From: Betaproteobacteria bacterium
Lineage (GTDB): Bacteria; Pseudomonadota; Gammaproteobacteria; Burkholderiales; Nitrosomonadaceae
Length of the DNA stretch: 6,934 nt
Reading direction: 5' to 3'
Assembly: GCA_022601315.1 (NCBI GenBank)
Contig: JAHZIU010000265.1
Span: 1-6,934, forward strand
The translations under genes were made by a program, and so were the position numbers. Numbering within the stretch: position 1 is the stretch's first letter; the number at the start of each line of letters is the position of its first letter. Below the pieces are notes generated by a model that saw only the letters and a program-made list of their open reading frames with translations, did no database searches and was not told the DNA's origin. This document shows positions 1-6,180 of this stretch, piece by piece.

Positions 1-138
1 AACCCTATCACCAGGCTTCACCACCATATTAATGGCCTCTTTAAAGCCTTTCATGCGAATACTGTCATTCAACATATTGTGATGATAGTGTAGCGGGATG
101 AACTGACCGAGTTCTAAGCTTTCAACTTTATCTTTCAT
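1..138 (-). CDS. Class I SAM-dependent methyltransferase, N-terminal 46 residues (cut by window edge)
   Basis: Only the first 46 codons are present; the gene runs off the left edge. The peptide contains FIPLHYHHNMLND, then SIRMKGFKEAI, and ends in VKPGDRV. The order His, ML-D, R, F/Y-x-x-AI, then G-D-x-V is the segment just before SAM-binding motif I in methyltransferases of the protein-arginine-methyltransferase type and related bacterial enzymes. The glycine-rich SAM loop should follow immediately outside the window. The start at 138 is supported by a GGGAG ribosome binding site (complement of 144-148) five bases upstream. The gene is divergent from the lipase. Substrate cannot be told from this fragment. 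I am fairly confident of the methyltransferase fold and not of any narrower name. Confidence 0.6.
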   Translation of the reverse strand, partial: MKDKVESLELGQFIPLHYHHNMLNDSIRMKGFKEAINMVVKPGDRV

Positions 139-155
139 ACTGGCTCCCAGAGGAT

Positions 156-183
156 ATTGTAATTAAGTGCTGCGTATATTGAA
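156..183 (-). promoter_or_regulatory. Possible sigma-70 promoter of the methyltransferase gene
   Basis: Read on the minus strand, TTCAAT (178-183) and TACAAT (156-161) are separated by 16 bp and lie just upstream of the Shine-Dalgarno sequence. Both hexamers match the consensus at four or five positions. The predicted transcript start would fall almost on the ribosome binding site, giving a very short leader, which weakens the case. Confidence 0.25.
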
Positions 184-458
184 TGCTGTAAGCAAAAATT
201 ATGCCAGTATGTAATTGGGCCTATATACAAGAGATTAAGGCATTAGGTTTGGCTATTAGTACTGATAAAGGGGCAAGGACGGCAAATATTGCCGCTTCAG
301 CCCGAAGATTATACAAATTGTTGAAATTTAACGTACTGGCGCCAAAGCTTGGATTTGCGCATTGGACTAATTCCAAATTTTTGGTAAATCAATTTCAACT
401 GAGAAGCGATTAATCGAAGCATGGTGCTTTACTTACATATTCTATCAAACTGATTTTA
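184..458. other. Gene-free divergent intergenic region
   Basis: This AT-rich stretch lies between the divergent methyltransferase and lipase genes. A 70-codon open frame at 201-413 (+) has no ribosome binding site, no signal peptide or recognisable motif, and no typical protein composition, so I do not call it a gene. I see no strong hairpin or repeat here. Confidence 0.5.
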
Positions 459-467
459 TGGGATAAT
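459..467 (+). promoter_or_regulatory. Possible extended -10 promoter element for the lipase gene
   Basis: TGGGATAAT fits the extended -10 pattern (TG, one base, then a hexamer differing from TATAAT only at the first base). It sits 53 bp before the preferred lipase start, leaving a leader of about 47 nt. There is no convincing -35 hexamer at the usual distance, which an extended -10 can tolerate. Confidence 0.35.
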
Positions 468-520
468 GGCCGCTAAAAAATATTGTGTCGAACGAAAAAT
501 CTTTCAGAGTTATTGCTTCT

Positions 521-1744
521 ATGGATATCAGAAAAACGTTTAATAAAGCGCTATTTCCTCTTAGTCTTTTGGTTTGTGCTATGTCAGCACAGGCGCAGCC
601 CATTGAATGCTCGGAATTGACTGAGCCGGCTACATTTTTGAGTGAAACCGGGGTGGTTTGTTTGCAACAAACGCGGGTGATGGATAATAACGGGACGTTT
701 TTATTTAAAGCGTCGCTACAGTGGCTGGGTGCTGAACGATCAAATCATTTCCGGTTGTTAAGTACCGAAGCGGATAATACCGACACGGTGAATGTGAACA
801 GCCCGGCATTTACCTCCGTCAGTAATGTGTTGCGCATACCCAAAGTTGATGTACCCGGAACATTTGGGACGGAACGTTTTGCCGTTGATTTAAAGTTGTT
901 GCAGGAAAATGGTGTTTTCTTATTTGAGTTGTCGTCGACTGCCGTTTATATCAATCCGGACTATGTTCCGAATGAAACCTGGTTGCCGTATGGCATGCTG
1001 GACCCGGATGAACGGCGGGCGGTCGATCTGCTTGGAGAATCAATCGCCTATGCAAAATTGTCCGATGCGGTTTATGATTTTGATAATGTGGTTGTTGATA
1101 ATTGGGATCTGATTGAAACAAAAGACAGAAGCTCCGGCATGCAAGCAGGCCTTTATAGTGATCGGGATAGTGGTAATTTGGTGTTGGCGTATCGCGGCAC
1201 AGAGAGCTGTGATTTTCCTTGCTCCTTTAGTGAAACCAAAGAACTGGTACTCGATGTCGCAGCCGACAGTTTGTTAACACTGGGTCAGGATGGGCCGCAA
1301 TTTGACCATGCGGTGGCATTTGCGCAAGATGTTGTGAATCGCCATCAAGGGCGCAAAATTATTGTCACCGGACATTCATTAGGCGGTGGGCTGGCACAGG
1401 CAGTTGGTGCCACATTCGGTCTTGAAACTTATGCGTTTAACTCAGCCCCGGTGCCTGAGGATTTTATTAAAAGCAACCAAATACAATTAGGTGATGAAGC
1501 GCTACGAGATTTCATTCATGTCATATCGGATATTCGCGACCCGGTATCCAATACCGATGAAACCGGCAAGTTTTACCTGAATGCAGACCATATCACGCCA
1601 TTAATTCAGTTTGATTTTAAGTTAAGAGAAGTGTTGCCTACACGCTTGTCAGAACTTGATGCACTGCGATTAAATCGGCACAGCATTACCACCTTTGTTG
1701 ATAATGCGGAGTCTCTTTTGACCATTTATCGGGATGGGTGGTAG
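521..1744 (+). CDS. Secreted class 3 (Mbeg1-like) alpha/beta-hydrolase lipase
   Basis: Predicted exported lipase/esterase of 407 residues. The open frame extends back to a GTG at 485, but the ATG at 521 puts a standard Sec leader at the very N-terminus: basic MDIRK, a hydrophobic core, and a signal-peptidase site AQA|QP near residue 25. The ribosome binding site (CAGAG, 505-509) is weak. Residues about 28-145 form an unassigned, probably beta-rich domain with the motif VLRIPKVDVPG (103-113) and FLFELSS (133-139). The lipase_3 domain follows: AYAKLSDAVYD (176-186), oxyanion-type RGTE (225-228), and the nucleophile elbow GHSLGG (284-289, Ser286). Asp340 in RDPVSN and His387 in NRHS are in the right order to complete the triad. 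Mature Cys30/47 and Cys230/234 could form disulfides, which fits a periplasmic or secreted site. The substrate (triacylglycerol, phospholipid or other ester) is not known. A REP hairpin follows 8 bp after the stop. Confidence 0.85.
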   Translation: MDIRKTFNKALFPLSLLVCAMSAQAQPIECSELTEPATFLSETGVVCLQQTRVMDNNGTFLFKASLQWLGAERSNHFRLLSTEADNTDTVNVNSPAFTSVSNVLRIPKVDVPGTFGTERFAVDLKLLQENGVFLFELSSTAVYINPDYVPNETWLPYGMLDPDERRAVDLLGESIAYAKLSDAVYDFDNVVVDNWDLIETKDRSSGMQAGLYSDRDSGNLVLAYRGTESCDFPCSFSETKELVLDVAADSLLTLGQDGPQFDHAVAFAQDVVNRHQGRKIIVTGHSLGGGLAQAVGATFGLETYAFNSAPVPEDFIKSNQIQLGDEALRDFIHVISDIRDPVSNTDETGKFYLNADHITPLIQFDFKLREVLPTRLSELDALRLNRHSITTFVDNAESLLTIYRDGW

Positions 1745-1752
1745 GAATATAA

Positions 1753-1782
1753 GTAGGACGGAAGAGCGAAGCGCCATCCGTC
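1753..1782 (+). repeat. REP element, left copy, GTAG head
   Basis: A GTAG head is followed by a hairpin with arms GACGGA (1757-1762) and TCCGTC (1777-1782) around an AGCGAAGCG core. This is the form of REP palindrome that accompanies RAYT genes: a GTAG-type tetranucleotide 5' of an imperfect hairpin. It lies 8 bp after the lipase stop and 67 bp before the RAYT start. A second copy, identical at 25 of 30 positions, lies inverted at 3975-4004. In RNA the hairpin could also protect or end the lipase transcript, but there is no T-run for a classical terminator. Confidence 0.8.
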
Positions 1783-1849
1783 AACAATATTTAGGGAATT
1801 AATGATGCGCTGCTCTTGAGTCATTTGTCAATAAATGTAAACTCAATCA

Positions 1850-2092
1850 ATGCCAAATTACCGACGTAATCGATTGCCAGGCGGGACTTACTTTTTTACG
1901 GTAAATTTGCTCGACCGGAAATCTCAATTGTTAGTTCTGCATATCAACGAATTGCGGGCAGCCGTTCGTAAAACTCGCCAATTGCAGCCTTTCCATATTG
2001 ACGCATGGATCGTGTTGCCTGATCATCTCTGTCATAAATCCGTTATGTCGATAGTCCGCACCACGCCTAGTTTTATGAAATTATCTTTTTGA
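1850..2092 (+). pseudogene. RAYT (REP-associated tyrosine transposase, IS200-like Y1 fold), N-terminal remnant
   Basis: The first 60 codons (1850-2029) read as a typical RAYT: MPNYRRNRLPGGTYFFTVNL, then LVLHINELRAAVRKTR, then PFHIDAWIVLPDHL. RAYTs are Y1 (HUH) single-strand DNA transposases that act on REP hairpins. The family continues DHLHC, the His-hydrophobic-His metal site. Here the match breaks at exactly that point, reading DHLCHKS, and then drifts through 20 unrelated residues to a stop at 2090-2092. The catalytic tyrosine region is absent. The C-terminal end of what seems to be the same gene is found at 3831-3932. No clear ribosome binding site precedes the ATG. The fragment is almost certainly non-functional. 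Confidence 0.85.
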
Positions 2093-2248
2093 ACCACAAT
2101 ATAAACAGTGGTATTTGGTGATATTTTTCAAACAGTTGAAATTATTTTCATATTAGAACACACTACAAGGTGCAGTATCTTTTTTTGTAATTCGAACACG
2201 ATTCTTATGTAACCGCTTTATTTGTTAATCTTAATAGGGATGAGAGTC
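2093..2248 (+). promoter_or_regulatory. AT-rich leader of the haem-protein gene, with a small dyad
   Basis: This gene-free stretch should hold the promoter of the haem-protein gene. It contains the dyad TTTCAA-ACAG-TTGAAA (2126-2141), a possible operator. TTGTAA (2185-2190) and TATGTA (2206-2211) with a 15-bp spacer could be a weak promoter, but the spacing is short. AGGGA (2236-2240) is the Shine-Dalgarno sequence, eight bases before the ATG at 2249, and favours that start over TTG 2222 or ATG 2240. The region is strikingly richer in A and T than the coding sequence that follows. Confidence 0.35.
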
Positions 2249-3439
2249 ATGAAAAAAAAATATTCAGCATGCAGTTTTCTTTTAGCAGGAATTATTGGGT
2301 TATTTTTCGCTAATATCAGTTCGGCAATTGCGGAGGCAGTGTCGGTCTCGGCACAGAAGACCATATCCGTTGGCGTACCGGCGCAAGAAGGATCCGTGGA
2401 CGGCAAAAGCATTATGTCGGATGAATTCATCTGGCAGACTTTGACCAAATTTGCCGCCCCTGCAATTCCCGGCAAACATTCTCCCGTAGTGTTTGAAACC
2501 TGGGCCTCGGATGCTGATACTTTCAATGTGAAACCGGTTTGGCCAGCGCCGGACGCGCCGAAGAACTTACAAGCCAGCGTTTTACAAACTCAAAAACTTC
2601 ACGGTTCCGGCCCTATCGATGTACCCTGCACGCCACCCCCCGGCGCTGCGACCGGGAATTTCCCCATGTCCGGCTGCATTGCCGAGGAAACCAAGCGCAA
2701 TAAACCGCAATTTGACTATATCGTTCAAAACGGCCTGAACACCCAAGCCGGACTGGCCAAGGCTCATGCAGAGAATTTCAACGTGCAAATGCCCACCACT
2801 GCGCTGTCGGTCAAAGGAGACTGGGTGCCCGTGAAAGACATGCTCGAATGGCTTCCAGAGCTTGGCACTGTCGGAAACCTGCGCAAGCAATATTACACCA
2901 ACACTTCGAACGGTGTTGAATATGCTGTGGTCTCAATCCATGTGAGCAGTCGCCAGAACCCTAATTGGGTGTGGGGTTCGTTCGAAAACGAAATGAATCC
3001 CGGCCGCTGTGATTATATGGGATGTTGGGACAAATTCGGCGCGGTACAGCCGGAAGTCAAACCCAATCTCCGTAATATGAACGGCGGATATGGCAAATGC
3101 GAAAAAACCGATGCGCTTAAGAAGATGCTGAGTGATGCGGGGCTGGATGCCGTGTGGAGCAATTACTGCCTGAAGGCATCAATGGTCGATTACACCGCTG
3201 CGGACGGGACGCCGTATATTCTAGGCAATTCGGTTATTGAAGGGATTGTCGGCAACGGCACAGTCGCCGCTTCCTCCTGCATCGCCTGCCACGTCTACGC
3301 GTCGTACAATGCCAAAGGCAAGGTCAGTTCAGCTGCATCGGGCATGTTGCCGTTCAACCCCACCGGTAAGCCACTGGATCAACCCTTGATCGGCTCGGCG
3401 AAATTTGACTTCATGTGGGGTGTGATCAAGGCACCGTAG
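2249..3439 (+). CDS. Exported single-haem cytochrome c-like protein of unknown function
   Basis: A 396-residue protein that I cannot assign to a named family. It starts with a Sec leader (basic MKKK, hydrophobic residues about 10-22, likely cleavage after AEA at 28-30). One haem c attachment motif, CIACH (344-348), lies near the C-terminus; Sec export plus CxxCH fits periplasmic haem ligation. Met366 in SGMLPFNPTG, 18 residues after the motif histidine, could be the distal ligand, but this is a guess. Six further cysteines (127, 143, 254, 259, 284, 307) could form disulfides. The 310 residues before the haem motif are not a classic cytochrome fold; the Trp-rich NPNWVWGSFENEMNPGRCD (237-255) looks like a conserved core. 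Start choice rests on AGGGA eight bases upstream. The frame is intact. The gene stands alone, in the same direction as the broken RAYT around it. It could be an electron carrier or a haem enzyme. Confidence 0.7.
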   Translation: MKKKYSACSFLLAGIIGLFFANISSAIAEAVSVSAQKTISVGVPAQEGSVDGKSIMSDEFIWQTLTKFAAPAIPGKHSPVVFETWASDADTFNVKPVWPAPDAPKNLQASVLQTQKLHGSGPIDVPCTPPPGAATGNFPMSGCIAEETKRNKPQFDYIVQNGLNTQAGLAKAHAENFNVQMPTTALSVKGDWVPVKDMLEWLPELGTVGNLRKQYYTNTSNGVEYAVVSIHVSSRQNPNWVWGSFENEMNPGRCDYMGCWDKFGAVQPEVKPNLRNMNGGYGKCEKTDALKKMLSDAGLDAVWSNYCLKASMVDYTAADGTPYILGNSVIEGIVGNGTVAASSCIACHVYASYNAKGKVSSAASGMLPFNPTGKPLDQPLIGSAKFDFMWGVIKAP

Positions 3440-3451
3440 GTCGAGAGTTCC

Positions 3452-3498
3452 AAAATCGATGATATGACTTTGGGCACTAATCAACGCCCATCGATTTT
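3452..3498 (+). terminator. Hairpin just after the haem-protein gene, possible terminator
   Basis: AAAATCGATG (3452-3461) and CATCGATTTT (3489-3498) are perfect 10-bp arms, beginning 12 bp after the stop codon. A shorter GGGC/GCCC pair (3472-3475, 3486-3489) can stack inside the loop if the outer stem gives up one pair. Having A's at the foot of the 5' arm and T's at the foot of the 3' arm suits a plus-strand terminator. The stem is AT-rich, the outer loop is long, and the T-run is only four bases, so termination may be weak. Confidence 0.4.
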
Positions 3499-3600
3499 AA
3501 GAGAACGTATTTTTAGCTGGCTTTGTGAAATACGATGCGAAAAAACATTACACTATTGCAAATTCTGTAATATGACCTACAGATATTATATTATTGGAAT

Positions 3601-3634
3601 AACTGGCCAATTAATACATAAAAATTGGCCAGTT
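3601..3634 (+). terminator. 12-bp perfect hairpin, likely rho-independent terminator
   Basis: AACTGGCCAATT (3601-3612) pairs perfectly with AATTGGCCAGTT (3623-3634) around a 10-nt loop, and TTGTTG follows on the plus strand. It lies about 160 bp after the haem-protein stop with no gene between, so it could catch read-through from that gene. The central TGGCCA pairs give reasonable stability. The imperfect T-tail leaves open a structural or recombination role. Confidence 0.5.
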
Positions 3635-3830
3635 TTGTTGCGGATAGGAACAACTAGAAAAGGTCTGAATGTGAGCCTGTCCGCTCAAAAATTATTTTAT
3701 TATTTTCTTCGTCTATTTTATAAATTAAGATCCAATCCGGTTCTATGTGGCATTCTCGCCGTTCAGAAAAATTACCAATTAACCTAAATTAATCAGTTCA
3801 ATGACTGGTTTTCTGTCAGGCACTAGATAA
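3635..3830. other. AT-rich segment at the right end of the insert, no gene
   Basis: No supportable gene is seen. A 107-codon open frame (3464-3787, +) crosses both hairpins, has no ribosome binding site and is of low complexity in its middle (runs of K, L, F and Y). The stretch 3791-3823 reads NQFNDWFSVRH before a stop; its FSVRH, directly ahead of the WPYS start of the RAYT tail, may be further decayed RAYT sequence with a 7-nt slip (TAGATAA, 3824-3830). Confidence 0.4.
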
Positions 3831-3932
3831 TGGCCGTATTCGATATTCCATTCGATGGTTGAGAGTGGAATCTATCCGTCTGATTGGGCGGGTTGTGAAA
3901 TCAAGACATTTGATGTGGGTGAGAGAAGTTGA
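3831..3932 (+). pseudogene. RAYT C-terminal remnant
   Basis: The frame beginning at 3831 reads WPYSIFHSMVESGIYPSDW, then AGCEIKTFDVGERS and a stop at 3930-3932. WPYS-x-FH followed by V-x-x-GIYPxDWAG is the characteristic C-terminal end of RAYT transposases. It has no start codon, and an in-frame TAA (3828-3830) lies directly before it. Strand and order match the N-terminal remnant at 1850-2029, so the two are best read as the ends of one disrupted gene. The inverted REP lies 42 bp downstream. The similarity is clear, but the sequence is too short to code for anything functional. Confidence 0.75.
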
Positions 3933-3974
3933 TTAATGATTTGGAATTTTGATTTTGCTCGTTTCTTTGGTTTT

Positions 3975-4004
3975 GACAGATGACGCTTCGCTGATCCATC
4001 CTAC
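3975..4004 (-). repeat. REP element, right copy, inverted
   Basis: On the minus strand this begins with the same GTAG head, then GATGGA, an AGCGAAGCG core, and TCTGTC. It differs from the left REP at five of 30 positions. Two of these changes lie in the hairpin arms and leave G-T pairs (GATGGA against TCTGTC), so the fold is kept, though weaker. It lies 37 bp from the stop of the minus-strand hydrolase gene. Confidence 0.75.
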
Positions 4005-4041
4005 AACACCAACACACCAATGTTTTGGTCGATTATGGCCA

Positions 4042-4860
4042 TTACAAACAAAGCACCAGGCATTTTGTCCCACCACCCGCTTTTAAGAACTCGTCAACAG
4101 GTGTCAGAATGGCTTTATAACCTAAAGACGCCAGTTGGCTTATTAGTGCAGGGCTGGCATGATTCAGAATCAGGTTGTTCTCAATGACGACAGCATTGCA
4201 TGTGAAATAGAGGGCATTTTCTTCGTCGATTTCGAGTCGATCCTCGATTGCAAAATTGTCTTCAATAATTTGGTGGGATTCCTGGCTGAATGCTGGCGGA
4301 TAATACATTACCTGGCCGCCCGGCAGCAAGCAAAAGCAGGTATCCAAATGATAAAATCTTGGGTCAACAAGTTGTAACGTAATACATTGTGGGAATAAAT
4401 CTGTGATCAGATCACGTGTTTGTGGGTTTGTGCGAAAACCATAGCCCATCCACAAGAGGTTTTTATTGTGTTGCAACAATGCGTCGCCTTCGCCCTCAAA
4501 ACTAACCGGTTCGCTCAGGTTTTCAGGGTCTGCTAGGTCTGCTAGATCATAACCCTTTGACGAAAACCAATGTCTAAAATGAATTTCTTCCGGTTGGCGT
4601 TCAGGGTATTGAAAACGGCTTGGAATGAATGTGTTTTCTTTTACAAGACCCGCGTTGGCGGTAAACACCATATCCGGCAAACGCGGTTGTGGTTCCAGCA
4701 ATTCTATTTTTGCATGTTTGGATAAAGTGTCGAACAGATTGCGCCATTGATTTTTGGCGTGTGCATGGTCAACGCGTCCTAAGTTATCGGTCATCCAAGG
4801 GTTGATGTTGTATTCCACACCAAAATAATCCGGGGGGCACATGAGAAATCGGGGTTTCAT
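4042..4860 (-). CDS. Guanidino-group hydrolase of the DDAH / arginine dihydrolase type
   Basis: A 272-residue member of the amidinotransferase/DDAH superfamily, whose members attack the guanidinium carbon of arginine-like substrates through a C-terminal cysteine. Motifs in order: YNINPWM (17-23, Asn20), FTANAG (66-71, Asn69), FEGEGD (121-126, Glu124 and Asp126), YHLDTCF (170-176, His171) and GGGTKC (262-267, Cys267). The Cys/His/Glu-Asp set is complete. As I recall, the two asparagines match those reported as important in cyanobacterial arginine dihydrolase (ArgZ/AgrE), which releases ornithine, CO2 and two ammonia. Dimethylarginine hydrolase, arginine deiminase or citrulline hydrolase remain possible. 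The gene follows rocD by 50 bp on the same strand, so ornithine is the attractive product. GAGAGAAG upstream of the ATG serves as ribosome binding site. No signal peptide, so cytoplasmic. Family assignment is firm and substrate is inferred. Confidence 0.8.
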   Translation of the reverse strand: MKPRFLMCPPDYFGVEYNINPWMTDNLGRVDHAHAKNQWRNLFDTLSKHAKIELLEPQPRLPDMVFTANAGLVKENTFIPSRFQYPERQPEEIHFRHWFSSKGYDLADLADPENLSEPVSFEGEGDALLQHNKNLLWMGYGFRTNPQTRDLITDLFPQCITLQLVDPRFYHLDTCFCLLPGGQVMYYPPAFSQESHQIIEDNFAIEDRLEIDEENALYFTCNAVVIENNLILNHASPALISQLASLGYKAILTPVDEFLKAGGGTKCLVLCL

Positions 4861-4910
4861 TTTTCTTCTCTCATTTTTTCGGCAGATGATTCTAATATCG
4901 GGTGTTTCTA

Positions 4911-6128
4911 TTAGACACTTAACACAGTGCGGACTTGCTCAAGCGCGAAGTTGAGTTCGTCTTGTGTGACCGTGAGTGGCGGGGCGAAACGAATCACTTG
5001 ATGATGTGTTTCTTTTGCAAGGATTCCTCGCACCTGTAACGCTTCGCAGAACGGGCGTGCCGACCCGCTGGATTCCTTGATCACGACCCCGATCATCAAG
5101 CCTTTTCCACGTATTTGTTCGACATGCGGTGAATTGATTGCGCGTAGTTCGTTGATGAACCAGGTCCCGAGTTGGTCAGCGCGCTCGGGCAATCTTTCAT
5201 CGAGAATTACGCTGAGTGCGGCTTTTCCAATGGCAGCAGCCAACGGATTGCCGCCAAAGGTGGAGCCGTGATCACCGGGTGTGAAAACGCCCATCAGTTC
5301 AGAATCGGCCATGATTGCGGATACCGGATACACGCCGCCGCCCAATGCTTTGCCGATGATCAGGACGTCCGGTCGAACCGATTCCCAATCGCAACAAAAC
5401 AGACGGCCTGTGCGGCCAAGGCCGGTTTGAATCTCGTCGGCCATCAATGCAACACGGTGTTCTGTACACAGTGCGTGTACTTTGCTGATGAATCCGTCGG
5501 GTGGTACTACGACACCACCTTCTCCTTGTAGCGGTTCGACCAGGAATCCGACCGTGTTTTCGTTAATGGCAGCCGCCAATGCTCCGGCATCACCATAAGG
5601 AATCAATTTAAAACCCGGTGTGAATGGGCCGAAGCCAGATCGGTATTGTTCCTCCGAGGAGAAACCCACTATGGTTGTTGTGCGGCCGTGAAAATTGTTT
5701 TCGCATACGATAATCTCGGCTTGATCCGCAGGTACGCCTTTGACTTTGTAGCCCCATTTGCGCACCATCTTGATTGCGGTCTCGACGGCTTCCATGCCAG
5801 TGTTCATTGGCAGTGCGCGTTCGAAACCGGTTGCTTTGCAGAGCTCTTTAAGGAAAGGCCCCATCTGATCGTTATGGAACGCGCGGGAGGTTAGGGTCAG
5901 TTTTTCGAGTTGCGCATGGGCGGCGGCGATAATGGCTGGATGGCGATGTCCCTGATTCAGCGCTGAGTATGCGCTGAGCATATCCATGTAACGATTGCCG
6001 TCCACATCCCAGACCCACACCCCTTCCGCCCGCTCAATTACGACCGGGAGTGGGTGGTAATTGTGCGCACTATACTGATCAACTTCTGCCAGAAATGATC
6101 CAGTCTTTGAAGAGGTAGCATCGCTCAT
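4911..6128 (-). CDS. rocD: Ornithine aminotransferase (ornithine--oxo-acid transaminase)
   Basis: A full-length 405-residue, PLP-dependent class III aminotransferase. It moves the delta-amino group of ornithine to 2-oxoglutarate, giving glutamate-5-semialdehyde and glutamate in the cytoplasm. Key residues: AHNYHPLPV (Tyr24), SAYSALNQGH (Tyr54), NFHGRT (Arg149), QGEGG (Glu203), MADEIQTG (Asp231, pyridine nitrogen), IIGKALGGG (Lys260, Schiff base) and HGSTFGGNP (Thr290, phosphate). Tyr24, Tyr54, Arg149, Glu203 and Lys260 line up with human OAT Tyr55, Tyr85, Arg180, Glu235 and Lys292. These set ornithine specificity, so this is unlikely to be acetylornithine or GABA aminotransferase. The ATG at 6128 gives the usual N-terminus; its ribosome binding site is weak (AGG). 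It is probably co-transcribed with the downstream hydrolase. A 14-bp palindrome lies 53 bp upstream. Confidence 0.93.
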   Translation of the reverse strand: MSDATSSKTGSFLAEVDQYSAHNYHPLPVVIERAEGVWVWDVDGNRYMDMLSAYSALNQGHRHPAIIAAAHAQLEKLTLTSRAFHNDQMGPFLKELCKATGFERALPMNTGMEAVETAIKMVRKWGYKVKGVPADQAEIIVCENNFHGRTTTIVGFSSEEQYRSGFGPFTPGFKLIPYGDAGALAAAINENTVGFLVEPLQGEGGVVVPPDGFISKVHALCTEHRVALMADEIQTGLGRTGRLFCCDWESVRPDVLIIGKALGGGVYPVSAIMADSELMGVFTPGDHGSTFGGNPLAAAIGKAALSVILDERLPERADQLGTWFINELRAINSPHVEQIRGKGLMIGVVIKESSGSARPFCEALQVRGILAKETHHQVIRFAPPLTVTQDELNFALEQVRTVLSV

Positions 6129-6180
6129 GCGACCTATTATGCTGGAAGAATCAGTTGATTGATAGTTGTCTGGTTACAGT

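Larger units (their letters stand above)
1753..4004. mobile_element. Degenerate REP-RAYT-REP unit interrupted by a 1.8 kb segment
   Basis: Two REPs in opposite orientation flank the two ends of one RAYT gene, the usual layout of a RAYT with its cognate REPs. The RAYT N-terminal part (1850-2029) and C-terminal part (3831-3932) are in the same direction and the right order. They are about 1.8 kb apart, where an intact RAYT would need roughly 200-250 bp. The extra DNA carries one intact gene for an exported haem c protein, with AT-rich flanks. I infer that an insertion, or an insertion with deletion, replaced the RAYT middle. The exact ends of the insert are uncertain: the left join is at or just after 2029 and the right join lies between about 3730 and 3831. 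Confidence 0.65.

Noticed and set aside
201..413. 70-codon open frame on the plus strand
   Set aside because: No ribosome binding site, no recognisable motif and unremarkable composition; it lies in a divergent promoter region.
909..1112. Second plus-strand frame inside the lipase gene
   Set aside because: Out-of-frame shadow of the lipase coding sequence.
3440..3640. Possible integron attC site behind the single cassette-like haem gene
   Set aside because: The hairpins lack the RYYYAAC and GTTRRRY core sites, and the gene seems to have its own leader.
3464..3787. 107-codon open frame on the plus strand
   Set aside because: It runs through both hairpins behind the haem gene, has no ribosome binding site, and its middle is low-complexity AT-rich coding.
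3734..3790. Weak RAYT-like matches (NPV-x-x-G in one frame, WHSRRSEK in another) that would extend the RAYT tail leftwards
   Set aside because: The two candidates overlap in different frames, so at most one can be real; both are too short to separate from chance.
5172..5894. Plus-strand open frames opposite rocD
   Set aside because: They are antisense shadows of a full-length, motif-complete rocD.
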